Positions 1-7,952 of a DNA stretch of 64,000 nt are shown in pieces (within the stretch, counting starts at the first letter, position 1; each line of letters begins with the position of its first letter). The notes beneath the pieces are model-generated. The model was given only the letters and a program-made list of their open reading frames with translations, searched no databases and was not told where the DNA came from. Both the position numbers and the translations under genes were made by a program. The DNA is from Mycobacterium sp. 852002-40037_SCH5390672 (lineage in GTDB: Bacteria; Actinomycetota; Actinomycetes; Mycobacteriales; Mycobacteriaceae), in assembly GCF_001665875.1 (NCBI RefSeq), contig NZ_LZTA01000116.1:1-64000 (forward strand), written 5' to 3'.

Positions 1-111
1 CCCGCCCCCCCCCCCGCCCCCCCCCCCCCCCCCCCTTTTTTTTTTCAAGCAGAAGACGCCATACGAGATTACTACGCGTCTCGTGGGCTCGGAGATGTGT
101 ATAAGAGACAG
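1..111 (-). other. Illumina/Nextera adapter read-through artefact at contig end
   Basis: This stretch is technical, not genomic. Positions 1-35 are almost pure C and 36-45 are T. Positions 46-69 match the Illumina P7 oligonucleotide with one mismatch (gcc for ggc at 58-60). Positions 70-77 (tactacgc) are an 8-base i7 index, which I recall as Nextera N719 in reverse complement, and 78-111 match the Nextera read-2 transposon end ending in AGACAG. Read on the minus strand, the order is insert, transposon end, index, P7, A-run, G-run. That is what a short-insert read through the adapter looks like on a two-colour instrument. Genomic sequence starts at 112. Confidence 0.97.
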
Positions 112-410
112 GTGCTCGTCGGGGTGGGCGTGTAGGTGAGGGTCGGTGGGGCCTGCAGGCGGCTGCGTGGCACCCAGGTGTAGTTGGGGTCGGGCACGAA
201 GCCCGGCGGCACCACTTGCTGCGCCGGGGGCTTGGGCGCTGGTTCCGGGCGGTAGGTGTCGTAGACCCACCACGCCAGGACGAAAACGATGATCAATACC
301 AACGTCGACGTGCGCATCCGCCCGCCGAACACGTAATTGGGCCAGCGATGCTCCGCACCCGTGTCGTCGCCGTCGCTGCGCTTCTCGAGGATGTTCAGGG
401 TGAACTTCAA
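112..410 (-). CDS. Rv3103c-like proline-rich membrane protein (3' truncated by adapter)
   Basis: A small single-pass membrane protein, present only as its first 99 or so residues. About 30 soluble residues are followed by a hydrophobic segment (about 36-50, TLVLIIVFVLAWWVY) and a Pro-rich tail with PEPAPKPPAQ and TYTPTPTST. The open frame continues to position 72, but its last 12 or so residues (LLYTSPSPRDA) translate the Nextera adapter, so the real C-terminus is unknown. The start is TTG at 410, overlapping the TGA of the upstream channel gene (TTGA), which suggests translational coupling. Order with the channel, prfB and fprA matches Rv3103c-Rv3106, where ftsE and ftsX would follow beyond the contig end. 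Function is unknown. Confidence 0.8.
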
Positions 411-1402
411 CGCTTCTGCACCGCACCTTGGACGTCATCGTCGGTTTGCTGTTCGGCGGCGCGGGCGGCCGGCACGGAGGGGTCTTCAACCAGGCCGACC
501 TTCGCGTCCGCAGCGGTCACGATCCCGACGCGGGCCAGCGCCCGGATGACCAGGACGCGCAGCAGCCGGCCGACCTCGAACTGTTTGCCGGGCAGGGTGC
601 GGGCGACCATACGCAGCGTGACGGTGTCGACTTCGATGCTTTCCACACCCATCACTGTGGGTGCATCCAGCAGCAATTCGCCCAGCATGGGGTTGTCCAT
701 TGCGCGATCGCATTCCTGATGCAAGACCTCGTTGACGCGGTTGAGATCGGCGTTGGTCGACACCGGGATGTCCACCACCGCGCGTGCCCAGTCCTTGGAC
801 AGGTTGACCACCTTGACGATCTGACCATTGGGAATGGTCAACACTTCGCCCTCCGTTGAGCGCAGTCGGGTGACTCGTAACGTCACGTTCTCGACCGTGC
901 CGGTGGCTTCGGTTGCGGAAACGACGGTAAGGGTGACCAGGTCTCCGAACCCGTACTGGCGCTCCACCAGGATGAAGAAGCCGGACAGCAGGTCCCTGAC
1001 CAACTGTTGCGCGCCGAAACCCAGGGCCGCCCCGACCACGGTGGCCGGCGCGACCAGCCCCCCGACGGAAAACTGCAGCACCTCGGCAATCTGCATGATC
1101 ACCCAGATGCCGATGATGACGATCGACACCCACGAGATCACCGACGCCACGGCTTGGCGATGTTTGGATGCTTCCGAGCGCACCAGCGCGTCGCTTTCGG
1201 CGAAGCCCACGTTGAGTTGCCGGGTCACCTGCTGCGCGACCCAGTTGACGAACCGGGCAGCCAGCATCGCCGCAATCAGCACCATGACGATGCGCAGACC
1301 CCTGGCGATGATCCACTCACCGATCTCGCCACGCCAAAAGTCGTGCCAGCGGTGCGTCGCTGACGTCATAGCTGCGGCGAGAATACTTGTGTTATTCGTC
1401 AT
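407..1402 (-). CDS. MscS-family mechanosensitive ion channel (Rv3104c-like)
   Basis: A predicted small-conductance mechanosensitive channel of 331 residues that would release solutes on hypo-osmotic shock. Three hydrophobic segments precede the family's pore helix and beta domain, seen as GAALGFGAQQLVRDLLSGFF followed by ILVERQYGFGDLV. A cytoplasmic domain follows with LRSTEGEVLTIPNGQI, typical of MscS proteins. The open frame runs upstream into prfB, but I take ATG at 1402, which overlaps the prfB stop by 11 bases behind a weak purine-rich stretch. ATG at 1369 is an alternative. The C-terminus is acidic and Gln-rich (AEQQTDDDVQG). It is probably co-transcribed with prfB. Confidence 0.85.
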   Translation of the reverse strand: MTNNTSILAAAMTSATHRWHDFWRGEIGEWIIARGLRIVMVLIAAMLAARFVNWVAQQVTRQLNVGFAESDALVRSEASKHRQAVASVISWVSIVIIGIWVIMQIAEVLQFSVGGLVAPATVVGAALGFGAQQLVRDLLSGFFILVERQYGFGDLVTLTVVSATEATGTVENVTLRVTRLRSTEGEVLTIPNGQIVKVVNLSKDWARAVVDIPVSTNADLNRVNEVLHQECDRAMDNPMLGELLLDAPTVMGVESIEVDTVTLRMVARTLPGKQFEVGRLLRVLVIRALARVGIVTAADAKVGLVEDPSVPAARAAEQQTDDDVQGAVQKR

Positions 1403-2513
1403 CTTTTCGGTTGCGCCAACGGATTCCCGCTTCCAGAAATCCGTCGATGTCTCCATCCAGGACGGCCGCCGGATTGCCAACCTCGTACTCGGTTCGCAGG
1501 TCCTTGACCATCTGATACGGCTGCAGAACGTAGGAGCGCATTTGGTTGCCCCACGAACTGCCACCTTCGCCTTTTAACGCGTCTAGCTCAGCGCGTTCTT
1601 CGGATCGCTTGCGCTCCAACAACTTTGCCTGAAGCACTCGCATCGCCGAGACCTTGTTCTGCAACTGCGACTTTTCGTTCTGGCAAGTCACGACGATACC
1701 CGTTGGGATATGCGTTAAACGTACCGCAGAGTCGGTGGTGTTCACCGACTGACCTCCAGGACCACTCGAACGGTAAACGTCAACGCGCACATCGCCTTCC
1801 GGTATGTCGATGTGGTCGGTGGTCTCCACCACCGGGAGCACCTCGACTTCAGCGAACGATGTCTGACGTCGGCTCTGGTTGTCAAAAGGGCTGATTCGCA
1901 CCAGCCGGTGGGTCCCCTGCTCGACGGACAGCGTGCCGTAGGCGAACGGTGCGTGCACGGCGAACGTCGCGCTCTTGATGCCGGCCTCTTCGGCATAGGA
2001 CGTGTCGAACACCTCAACTGCATACTTGTGCTGTTCGGCCCACCGGATGTACATCCGCATCAGCATCTCGGCCCAGTCGGCGGCGTCCACCCCGCCCGCG
2101 CCGGAACGAATGGTGACCAACGCCTCGCGTTCGTCGTACTCGCCCGACAGCAGGGTGCGCACCTCGGTGGCTTCGATTTCCGCGCGCAGCGCCTTCAGCT
2201 CCGCGTCGGCCTCGGCCAGCGCGTCTATTTTGCTGGCGGCGTCTCCCCCTTCTTCGGCCGCCAGCTCGTAGAGCACCGGCAGATCGTCCAGGCGCCCGCG
2301 CAGCTCCTCGACCCTGCGCAGCTCGCCCTGGGCGTGAGACAACTCGCTGGTCACCCGCTGGGCGCGCGCTTGGTCATCCCATAATTTCGGATCGGATGCC
2401 TCGTGTTCGAGCTTCTCGATGCGGGTGCGCAGACCGTCCACATCGAGCACCCGCTCCACCGTGGTCAGGGTGGCGTCGAGTGCAGCGATATCGGCTTGAC
2501 GGTCGGGTTCCAC
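1392..2513 (-). CDS. prfB: Peptide chain release factor 2
   Basis: RF2 ends translation at UGA and UAA codons. The protein carries the codon-recognition motif SPF (RISPFDNQSRR) and the peptidyl-tRNA hydrolysis motif GGQ (RSSGPGGQSVNTTDSAVR), with an N-terminal coiled coil containing AQRVTSELSHAQGELRRVEE. I chose GTG at 2513 (product begins MEPDRQADIAAL, 373 residues) because this is the start I recall for the M. tuberculosis protein. TTG at 2522 would add three residues. The reading frame is uninterrupted, so the autoregulatory +1 frameshift of E. coli prfB is absent. It diverges from fprA across about 170 bases. Confidence 0.95.
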   Translation of the reverse strand: MEPDRQADIAALDATLTTVERVLDVDGLRTRIEKLEHEASDPKLWDDQARAQRVTSELSHAQGELRRVEELRGRLDDLPVLYELAAEEGGDAASKIDALAEADAELKALRAEIEATEVRTLLSGEYDEREALVTIRSGAGGVDAADWAEMLMRMYIRWAEQHKYAVEVFDTSYAEEAGIKSATFAVHAPFAYGTLSVEQGTHRLVRISPFDNQSRRQTSFAEVEVLPVVETTDHIDIPEGDVRVDVYRSSGPGGQSVNTTDSAVRLTHIPTGIVVTCQNEKSQLQNKVSAMRVLQAKLLERKRSEERAELDALKGEGGSSWGNQMRSYVLQPYQMVKDLRTEYEVGNPAAVLDGDIDGFLEAGIRWRNRKDDE

Positions 2514-2685
2514 AGCCGACAACGTTACCCGGGGCCCTTCAAGCAGCTCAGCTCGCAGCGTGTGTCCAGGTCACGACCAGCGGTCATGCGTTTAGCATCG
2601 AGTCACGATCATGTGCGCCCCGCTCTGCGCGCCGGCCTTTCTTGGGAACCCCCGGCGCTAATCGGGCACGAATAGAAGGTCGAGT

Positions 2686-4050
2686 ATGCGCCCTTACCAC
2701 GTTGCAATCGTTGGCTCCGGACCGTCGGGCTTCTTCGCCGCGTCCTCCTTACTGAAGGCGGCCGACGGATCCGAGGACATCGATGTCGCCGTCGACATGC
2801 TGGAGATGCTGCCCACTCCGTGGGGGCTGGTGCGTTCCGGCGTCGCTCCCGATCACCCGAAAATCAAGTCGATCAGCAAGCAATTCGAGAAGACGTCCAA
2901 GGACCCGCGCTTCCGTTTCTTCGGCAACATCTCGGTCGGTGAACACGTGCAGGCCGACGAGCTCGCCGAACGCTACGACGCCGTCGTCTATGCGGTCGGG
3001 GCACAATCCGACCGTGCGCTGAACATCCCCGGTGAAGAGCTGCCGGGCAGCATCGCCGCCGTCGATTTCGTCGGCTGGTACAACGCGCACCCGAACTTCG
3101 AGGAAGCCACGCCCGATCTCTCGGGTGCCAGGGCCGTGGTCGTCGGCAACGGCAACGTCGCACTCGACGTCGCACGCATTCTGGTCACCGACCCCGACAC
3201 ACTGGGGCAGACCGACATCGCCGACCATGCCCTGGAGTCGCTGCGCCCGTGCGGGGTTGACGAGGTGGTGGTCATCGGTCGACGCGGGCCCCTGCAGACC
3301 GCGTTCACCACCCTCGAGCTCCGTGAGCTGGGAGAACTGGAAAATGTCGACGTGATCGTCGACCCCGCCCAGCTGGAGGGCGTGAGCGACGACGATGCGG
3401 CTGCCGCCGGCAAGACCGCGAAGCAGAACATCAATGTGCTGCGCGATTACGCGAAGCGCGACCCACGCCCCGGCCACCGCCGCATCGTGCTGCGCTTCAT
3501 GACCTCCCCGATCGAAATCAAGGGTGAGGACAGGGTCGAAGGGATTGTGCTCGGCCGCAACGAGCTTGTCACCGACGACAACGGGTGGGTTTCGGCCAAG
3601 GACACCGGCGAGCGCGAGGAGCTACCGGTCCAGCTGGTGGTGCGCTCGGTCGGCTACCGCGGTGTGCCTACCCCGGGGCTGCCGTTCGACGAGAAGACCG
3701 CGACGATCCCCAACAGTGGCGGCCGCATCGAAGGCGGCCGCAATGAATACGTGGTCGGGTGGATCAAGCGCGGACCGACCGGTGTCATCGGCACCAATAA
3801 GAAGGACTCCCAGGAGACCGTGGACACGCTGCTCGCCGATTTGTCCGGCGCCGGCGACGGTCTCGCGGATTTTCCGGACGACCACGCCGACCAGCTGGCC
3901 GACTGGCTGGCGTCGCGCCAGCCCAAACTCGTCACCTCCGAGCACTGGGATCTCATCGACGCCCACGAGCGAGCGGCCGGCGAACCGCACGGACGTCCCC
4001 GCGTCAAGCTGCCGAGTCTGTCCAAGTTGCTGCGGGTCAGCCACGGCTGA
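2686..4050 (+). CDS. fprA: NADPH-ferredoxin/adrenodoxin-type reductase FprA
   Basis: An FAD enzyme that passes electrons from NADPH to ferredoxins, and so to cytochromes P450 and Fe-S enzymes. Visible motifs are the N-terminal FAD dinucleotide fold (VAIVGSGPSGFFAASSL, residues 5-21), the NADP fold VVVGNGNVALDVARIL near 150-165 with VVIGRRGPLQTAFT downstream, and the C-terminal GWIKRGPTGVIGTNKKDS that closes over the flavin. Its 454 residues match the family. The start is ATG at 2686 with GAAGG about 11 bases upstream. It stands alone, divergent from prfB as in M. tuberculosis Rv3105c-Rv3106. Confidence 0.95.
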   Translation: MRPYHVAIVGSGPSGFFAASSLLKAADGSEDIDVAVDMLEMLPTPWGLVRSGVAPDHPKIKSISKQFEKTSKDPRFRFFGNISVGEHVQADELAERYDAVVYAVGAQSDRALNIPGEELPGSIAAVDFVGWYNAHPNFEEATPDLSGARAVVVGNGNVALDVARILVTDPDTLGQTDIADHALESLRPCGVDEVVVIGRRGPLQTAFTTLELRELGELENVDVIVDPAQLEGVSDDDAAAAGKTAKQNINVLRDYAKRDPRPGHRRIVLRFMTSPIEIKGEDRVEGIVLGRNELVTDDNGWVSAKDTGEREELPVQLVVRSVGYRGVPTPGLPFDEKTATIPNSGGRIEGGRNEYVVGWIKRGPTGVIGTNKKDSQETVDTLLADLSGAGDGLADFPDDHADQLADWLASRQPKLVTSEHWDLIDAHERAAGEPHGRPRVKLPSLSKLLRVSHG

Positions 4051-4112
4051 GTCTCCCCAGAGGGTACGAACGGCTCTACTCAACAACGTCCATCCTCCGT
4101 AGCGTTGAGAGC

Positions 4113-4544
4113 GTGGATAACGACCAACCAGTAACCGTTCTTTCCGAGCGCGAAAATTGGAATCTATTGGGCAGTGTCACGCTGGGCCGGCTGGTCACCA
4201 ACTTCGCCGGTGAGCCCGAGATCTTCCCGGTGAACTTCGTCGCGCAGGACCGCAGCGTGCTGTTCCGCACCGCGGAGGGCACCAAGTTGTTCTCGGCCGT
4301 GGCCAATCACGCGGTGGTCTTCGAGGTCGACGACCACAACGTCATCGAAGGCTGGAGCGTCATCGTGCGCGGTCGCGCGCGACTGCTGAAGACCGATGCG
4401 GACATTGAACATGCCGAACGGGCGCAGTTGTTGCCGTGGACGGCGACGCTCAAACCGCACTATGTGCGCATCACCCCGACCGAAGTCACCGGTCGCCGTT
4501 TCCGGTTCGGTCCGGAGCCAGATCGTCACGAGCCCGTTGCGTGA
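4113..4544 (+). CDS. Pyridoxamine 5'-phosphate oxidase-fold protein
   Basis: A 143-residue single-domain split-barrel protein of the PPOX/nitroimidazole-reductase-like family, which binds flavin or the deazaflavin F420. The pattern GSVTLGRLVTNFAGEPEIFPVNF near the N-terminus, then LFRTAEGTKLF and VVFEVDD, is characteristic of the family. The exact substrate cannot be read from sequence. The start is GTG at 4113; GTG-GAT-AAC follows a purine-poor leader with no strong ribosome site. It lies 62 bases downstream of fprA, and co-transcription is possible but not shown. The 586 bases after it carry no gene. Confidence 0.8.
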   Translation: MDNDQPVTVLSERENWNLLGSVTLGRLVTNFAGEPEIFPVNFVAQDRSVLFRTAEGTKLFSAVANHAVVFEVDDHNVIEGWSVIVRGRARLLKTDADIEHAERAQLLPWTATLKPHYVRITPTEVTGRRFRFGPEPDRHEPVA

Positions 4545-5130
4545 CGAGAGCTCGGGCGCATCGACACCGGTCAGTCGCCAGTCTATGGCCCACGCGATCC
4601 GGCTGGCCCGGTACGACGACTCGGCTCCATGAATTCTGTTGCAGAGCAGCATGTTCAAACCACGGCATCGATTCAACGCCCAGTTACAGGTTGCCGCAAC
4701 GTATCGCGAGCACGCAGCGACCCGCGTGGCACAGATCCTTGGCCCAACAGGCGCAAATTTACGCTCGGCTGTTGGTTAACAACAGATGAACACAAGACGA
4801 CTGGTTGCTGAATTCTGCCTGGTCGCCGCGGTGAAATAGGCAAAACCCCGCAAGCACTGGCCGTACCTGCCACGTTTAAGGGGCCCGAAAAACCGAAGGT
4901 CTTTCGTCATGCCCTGCGCGCACGCCCCGCCGCCCCGTTGAGCACCACGCCGCCCGCCAAGCGGCCGTGGTGTGATCGCGCCGGGCCGCCTCTACCTGAC
5001 GCGGGGTGAGCTTTGCCGATCTGCAGAGCGAATTCACGAGCAACCACTCATTTTGAATAACACGCCGATGCGGCGAGTGCCGGCGCCATCGCGTTTGTCC
5101 GAAAACCGCAATTTTGAGGGGATATCACAC
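4545..5130. other. Gene-free region upstream of the PPE pair
   Basis: I see no credible gene in these 586 bases; the short open frames have no family features and no ribosome sites. Within it an inverted repeat (CTGTTG, five bases, CAACAG at 4769-4785) sits in a locally AT-richer stretch and could be a regulator site. The last bases carry GAGGGGA at 5116-5122, the ribosome site of the first PPE gene. The promoter for the PPE genes is presumably here, but no convincing -10/-35 pair stands out. Confidence 0.5.
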
Positions 5131-6309
5131 ATGGATTGGGTTTTTTTCCCACCCGAGGTCAACTCCGCCCGAATGTACACCGGTCCCGGGTTGGCTTCAC
5201 TGTTGGCCGCCGCCGGAAGCTGGGACGCGTTGTCGGCCGAGTTGGCCTCCACCGCCGAGTCCTACGAGTCGGTGCTGGCGGGCCTGGACCTGCAATGGCG
5301 CGGCGCCGCCGCGGAGTCGATGGCTTACGCGGCCGCCCACTATATGGGCTGGCTGCAAGCGACCGCCGAACAGACGAAGCAGACGGCCATGCAGGCGCGG
5401 ACGGCCGCCGCGGCTTATGAGCAGGCGTATGCGATGACAGTGCCCCCGCCGGTGATCACCGCCAACCGCACGCTGTTGGCATCGCTGGTGGCGACGAACA
5501 TCGTGGGCCAGAACACCGCGGCCATCGCCGACACCGAGGCGCAGTACGCCGATTTTTGGGCGCAGGACGCCGCTGCCATGGCCGGCTACTCCGTGTCGTC
5601 GACGGCGGCGACGACGCAGTTGCCGCGGTTCGCCACCGCGACCAAATCCACCAACGAGTCGGGAGTAAGCGCCCAAAACGATGCCGTGACCGCGGCCAAC
5701 ACCAATGCGAGTGTGAATAAGGCTGCTGCGCAGACATTTTCACCGCTATCCACACAGCAAACGGGAACGGGCGACACCTACAACAGCTACGGCGACATCA
5801 CCTACCTTGACGCATCGGCGAGTTCGGGCAACAACGCCTTCCGGGTCCTCGACGCCATTCAGGGGACGGGCCTGGGCTTCAGCGCTCCTTACAACATGGA
5901 GCAGTTCGTGTCCGGAATCATCGGTGCGGAAAACAATTTGGGCATCCTAGCCAAGCCCGGGGCGGCCGCGGCCAGTCTCGCACCCGCGCTCGCAGCGCCC
6001 GCGCTCCGCGGCGCCACATCGGGCCTCGGTGGTGGCCTGGGCAACGTCACCGCGACCCTTTCGCACGCCGGCACGATCGGGCCGATGTCGGTGCCCGCAA
6101 GCTGGGCCGCACCCACGAGCACCCATATCTCGCCGTTAGAACCCGCCGGCTTCACCACGCTGCCGGGGACCGAGGAGCCGATGGCCGCCGGGTACCCCGG
6201 CTACCCCGGCATGCCCGGCGGCGGTGCCGCGCGGTCCGCCGGCGCGGGCGTGCCGCCCCGTTACGGCGTGCGGCTCACCGTGATGCCACGCCCGCCGGCC
6301 GCCGGGTGA
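5131..6309 (+). CDS. PPE family protein, PPE51-like (copy 1)
   Basis: A PPE protein of 392 residues. PPE proteins are type VII-secretion substrates of the mycobacterial outer surface, and PPE51 (Rv3136) has been linked to uptake of small solutes. The PPE domain (about 1-180) starts MDWVFFPPEVNSARMYTGPG and has the WxG-type turn (LQWRGAAAES) and TVPPPVITANRTLLASLVATN. The tail ends in PPRYGVRLTVMPRPPAAG, as PPE51 does. An open frame extends upstream to 4972, but ATG at 5131 encodes the canonical start and has GAGGGGA 8 bases upstream. No PE gene lies beside it. A second, similar PPE follows after 91 bases. Confidence 0.92.
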   Translation: MDWVFFPPEVNSARMYTGPGLASLLAAAGSWDALSAELASTAESYESVLAGLDLQWRGAAAESMAYAAAHYMGWLQATAEQTKQTAMQARTAAAAYEQAYAMTVPPPVITANRTLLASLVATNIVGQNTAAIADTEAQYADFWAQDAAAMAGYSVSSTAATTQLPRFATATKSTNESGVSAQNDAVTAANTNASVNKAAAQTFSPLSTQQTGTGDTYNSYGDITYLDASASSGNNAFRVLDAIQGTGLGFSAPYNMEQFVSGIIGAENNLGILAKPGAAAASLAPALAAPALRGATSGLGGGLGNVTATLSHAGTIGPMSVPASWAAPTSTHISPLEPAGFTTLPGTEEPMAAGYPGYPGMPGGGAARSAGAGVPPRYGVRLTVMPRPPAAG

Positions 6310-6400
6310 CGTGCCGCCAATCCGCCAACTGCTATCGGTTATAGGAAGAACCTTTCGCCGCAAGCAGTTTCGCTTTACGCAGCTTTTAGAGCTGTAAGAC

Positions 6401-7501
6401 ATGGAATTCGGTTTTCTTCCACCAGAGGTGAACTCTGGCCGGATGTACGCAGGTCCCGGGTCGGGCTCGTTGCTGGCTGCCGCGGGAAGTTGGGATTCGC
6501 TCTCGGCCGAGCTGGGCATCACGGCCGCGGTCTACGAATCGGTGCTGTCCGGCCTTACGGGCGTGTACTGGCACGGGCCCTCAGCCCAAGCGATGGCGGC
6601 CAGTGCCGCCCCCTACGTGGCGTGGCTGTATGCCACCGCCGAACATGCCCAGCAGACAGCCATGCGGGCTCGGTCGGCCGCGGCGGCCTATGAGCTTGCG
6701 CATGCCATGACCGTGCCCCCGCCGGCGGTCGCGGCCAACCGCACCCAATTGGCGACCCTGGTGGCGACGAACTTCTTCGGCCAGAACACCGCGGCCATCG
6801 CGGCCACCGAAGCTCAGTACGCGCAATACTGGGCTCAGGACGCCTCCGCCATGTACAGCTATTCCGCCAGTTCTGCTGCAGCAGCCCAGTTCTCGCCGTT
6901 CTCCTCCCCGCGCCAAGACACCTCTGCGGATGGGGTGACCGCACAGCGGGACGCCGTCGCGCAAGCTACCGCGAACGCCTCGAGCTCGGGTACGGACTCG
7001 GGATCGCAGGTGGTGGTGGTGAATTCCCCGACTTCCAATTCGTCGTCGGAATTCTTCCGGATCCTTGACACCATCCAGGGGGCCTCGACCGCGTTCAGAG
7101 CCGTTTTCACTACGGAGGGGATCCCTTCCGGAGTCATCCAGGCCGACAAGGCATTGGGAATTCTGCCGAACCTCGCGGCGGTCCCGGCCGCGCTCCCCAA
7201 GGCGCCTGCGCTCAGCGGTGCCGCATCCGGCCTGGGCAACGTCAACGCGGTGCTCGCGCGTGCCGAACGGATCGGCCCGATGTCGGTGCCCGCCGGCTGG
7301 GCAACCGCGACCGGCAACACGGCATTGCCGGGCAGCGCCTTGTCCGACCTGACGGCGACGGAAGCGGTGACCCGGACCGGGTCCGCCGCCGCGTCCGGCA
7401 TACCCGGAATACCGGGAGGCACGGTCAGGCGGGCCGCGCTTGTGGTGCCCCGCTACGGCGTTCGCATCACGGTCATGGCACGCCCGCCGGCGGCCGGTTG
7501 A
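6401..7501 (+). CDS. PPE family protein, PPE51-like (copy 2)
   Basis: A 366-residue PPE protein starting MEFGFLPPEVNSGRMYAGPG, with the WxG turn YWHGPSAQAM, the NFFGQNTAAIAATEAQYAQY segment close to PPE51, and the C-terminal RYGVRITVMARPPAAG. It resembles the copy just upstream over both the PPE domain and the tail, which suggests tandem duplication followed by divergence of the central linker (here Ser/Thr/Val-rich). Exported by a type VII system by family knowledge; the cargo or solute is not predictable. The start is ATG at 6401. The gene ends 6 bases before the convergent membrane-protein gene. Confidence 0.92.
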   Translation: MEFGFLPPEVNSGRMYAGPGSGSLLAAAGSWDSLSAELGITAAVYESVLSGLTGVYWHGPSAQAMAASAAPYVAWLYATAEHAQQTAMRARSAAAAYELAHAMTVPPPAVAANRTQLATLVATNFFGQNTAAIAATEAQYAQYWAQDASAMYSYSASSAAAAQFSPFSSPRQDTSADGVTAQRDAVAQATANASSSGTDSGSQVVVVNSPTSNSSSEFFRILDTIQGASTAFRAVFTTEGIPSGVIQADKALGILPNLAAVPAALPKAPALSGAASGLGNVNAVLARAERIGPMSVPAGWATATGNTALPGSALSDLTATEAVTRTGSAAASGIPGIPGGTVRRAALVVPRYGVRITVMARPPAAG

Positions 7502-7507
7502 CGACGC

Positions 7508-7873
7508 TCAGCTCGCGGGCGGCTCCGGCCGCTCGGACTGCCCGGGTGGTGCCGGCGGAACGGCGGGCGCGAATTTCCAGTTGTCCGGATTCTTGGACGA
7601 ATAGTGCACCGGAAACAGTTGGCCGATGGTCGGCCATTGATTCACATCGACGGCCATGCGCTGATACACCGCGTGTTCGTTGACGGTGGGTCCATTGATG
7701 ACCCCGGCGATGGTCACGAATTGCTCGCCGGTGGCGTCGGGGCGGGGGCTTATGCCGGTGACCAGCAGGGTGCCGCTGAGCAGCTCACCTCGCGGGCCAC
7801 GCGGGACGAACCGCTGGACGAGAAACACCCCCAATACGGCAATCAGCAGGAGCAGCAGTCCGAATTCCCACAT
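7508..7873 (-). CDS. Small conserved membrane protein, function unknown
   Basis: A 121-residue protein with one N-terminal transmembrane segment (LLLLLIAVLGVFLV, residues 6-19) followed by a basic stop-transfer stretch (QRFVPRGPRG). A compact domain follows, then a Pro-rich tail (PAVPPAPPGQSERPEPPAS). I see no enzyme motif. The open frame continues upstream to 8185 across hisN, but ATG at 7873 starts directly at the hydrophobic segment, and the upstream part is only the antisense shadow of hisN. It is convergent with the PPE gene and divergent from hisN. Confidence 0.7.
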   Translation of the reverse strand: MWEFGLLLLLIAVLGVFLVQRFVPRGPRGELLSGTLLVTGISPRPDATGEQFVTIAGVINGPTVNEHAVYQRMAVDVNQWPTIGQLFPVHYSSKNPDNWKFAPAVPPAPPGQSERPEPPAS

Positions 7874-7916
7874 GAGGTCATGGTAGGACCGTGATAAGAC
7901 TGCGTCAGAGTCGCAC

Positions 7917-7952
7917 CGGCGACGATTCCGAGCGAAGCGATGAGGAGGAGCA
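7917..7952 (+). repeat. MIRU-like dispersed repeat carrying a ribosome site (copy 1)
   Basis: The core GAGCGAAGCGATGAGGAGGA recurs upstream of three other start codons in this window (16831, 29256 and 36561). Here it follows CGGCGACGATTCC and ends next to the hisN GTG start. The GAGGAGGAGC part is a strong Shine-Dalgarno sequence. It resembles the core of mycobacterial interspersed repetitive units (MIRU) as I remember them, which I could not check. Confidence 0.7.

Noticed and set aside
1..35. C-rich low-complexity stretch as a telomere-like or G-quadruplex element
   Set aside because: It is joined to T-run, P7 and index sequence, so it is read-through noise.
1392..2522. Programmed frameshift in prfB
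   Set aside because: The reading frame is continuous from start to stop with no early in-frame TGA.
4629..4811. 60-residue open frame in the gene-free region
   Set aside because: No family pattern, no ribosome site and overlapping open frames on both strands.
7490..7532. Hairpin terminator between PPE and the membrane-protein gene
   Set aside because: 8-bp arms are present but the loop is 27 bases, so a stable terminator is unlikely.
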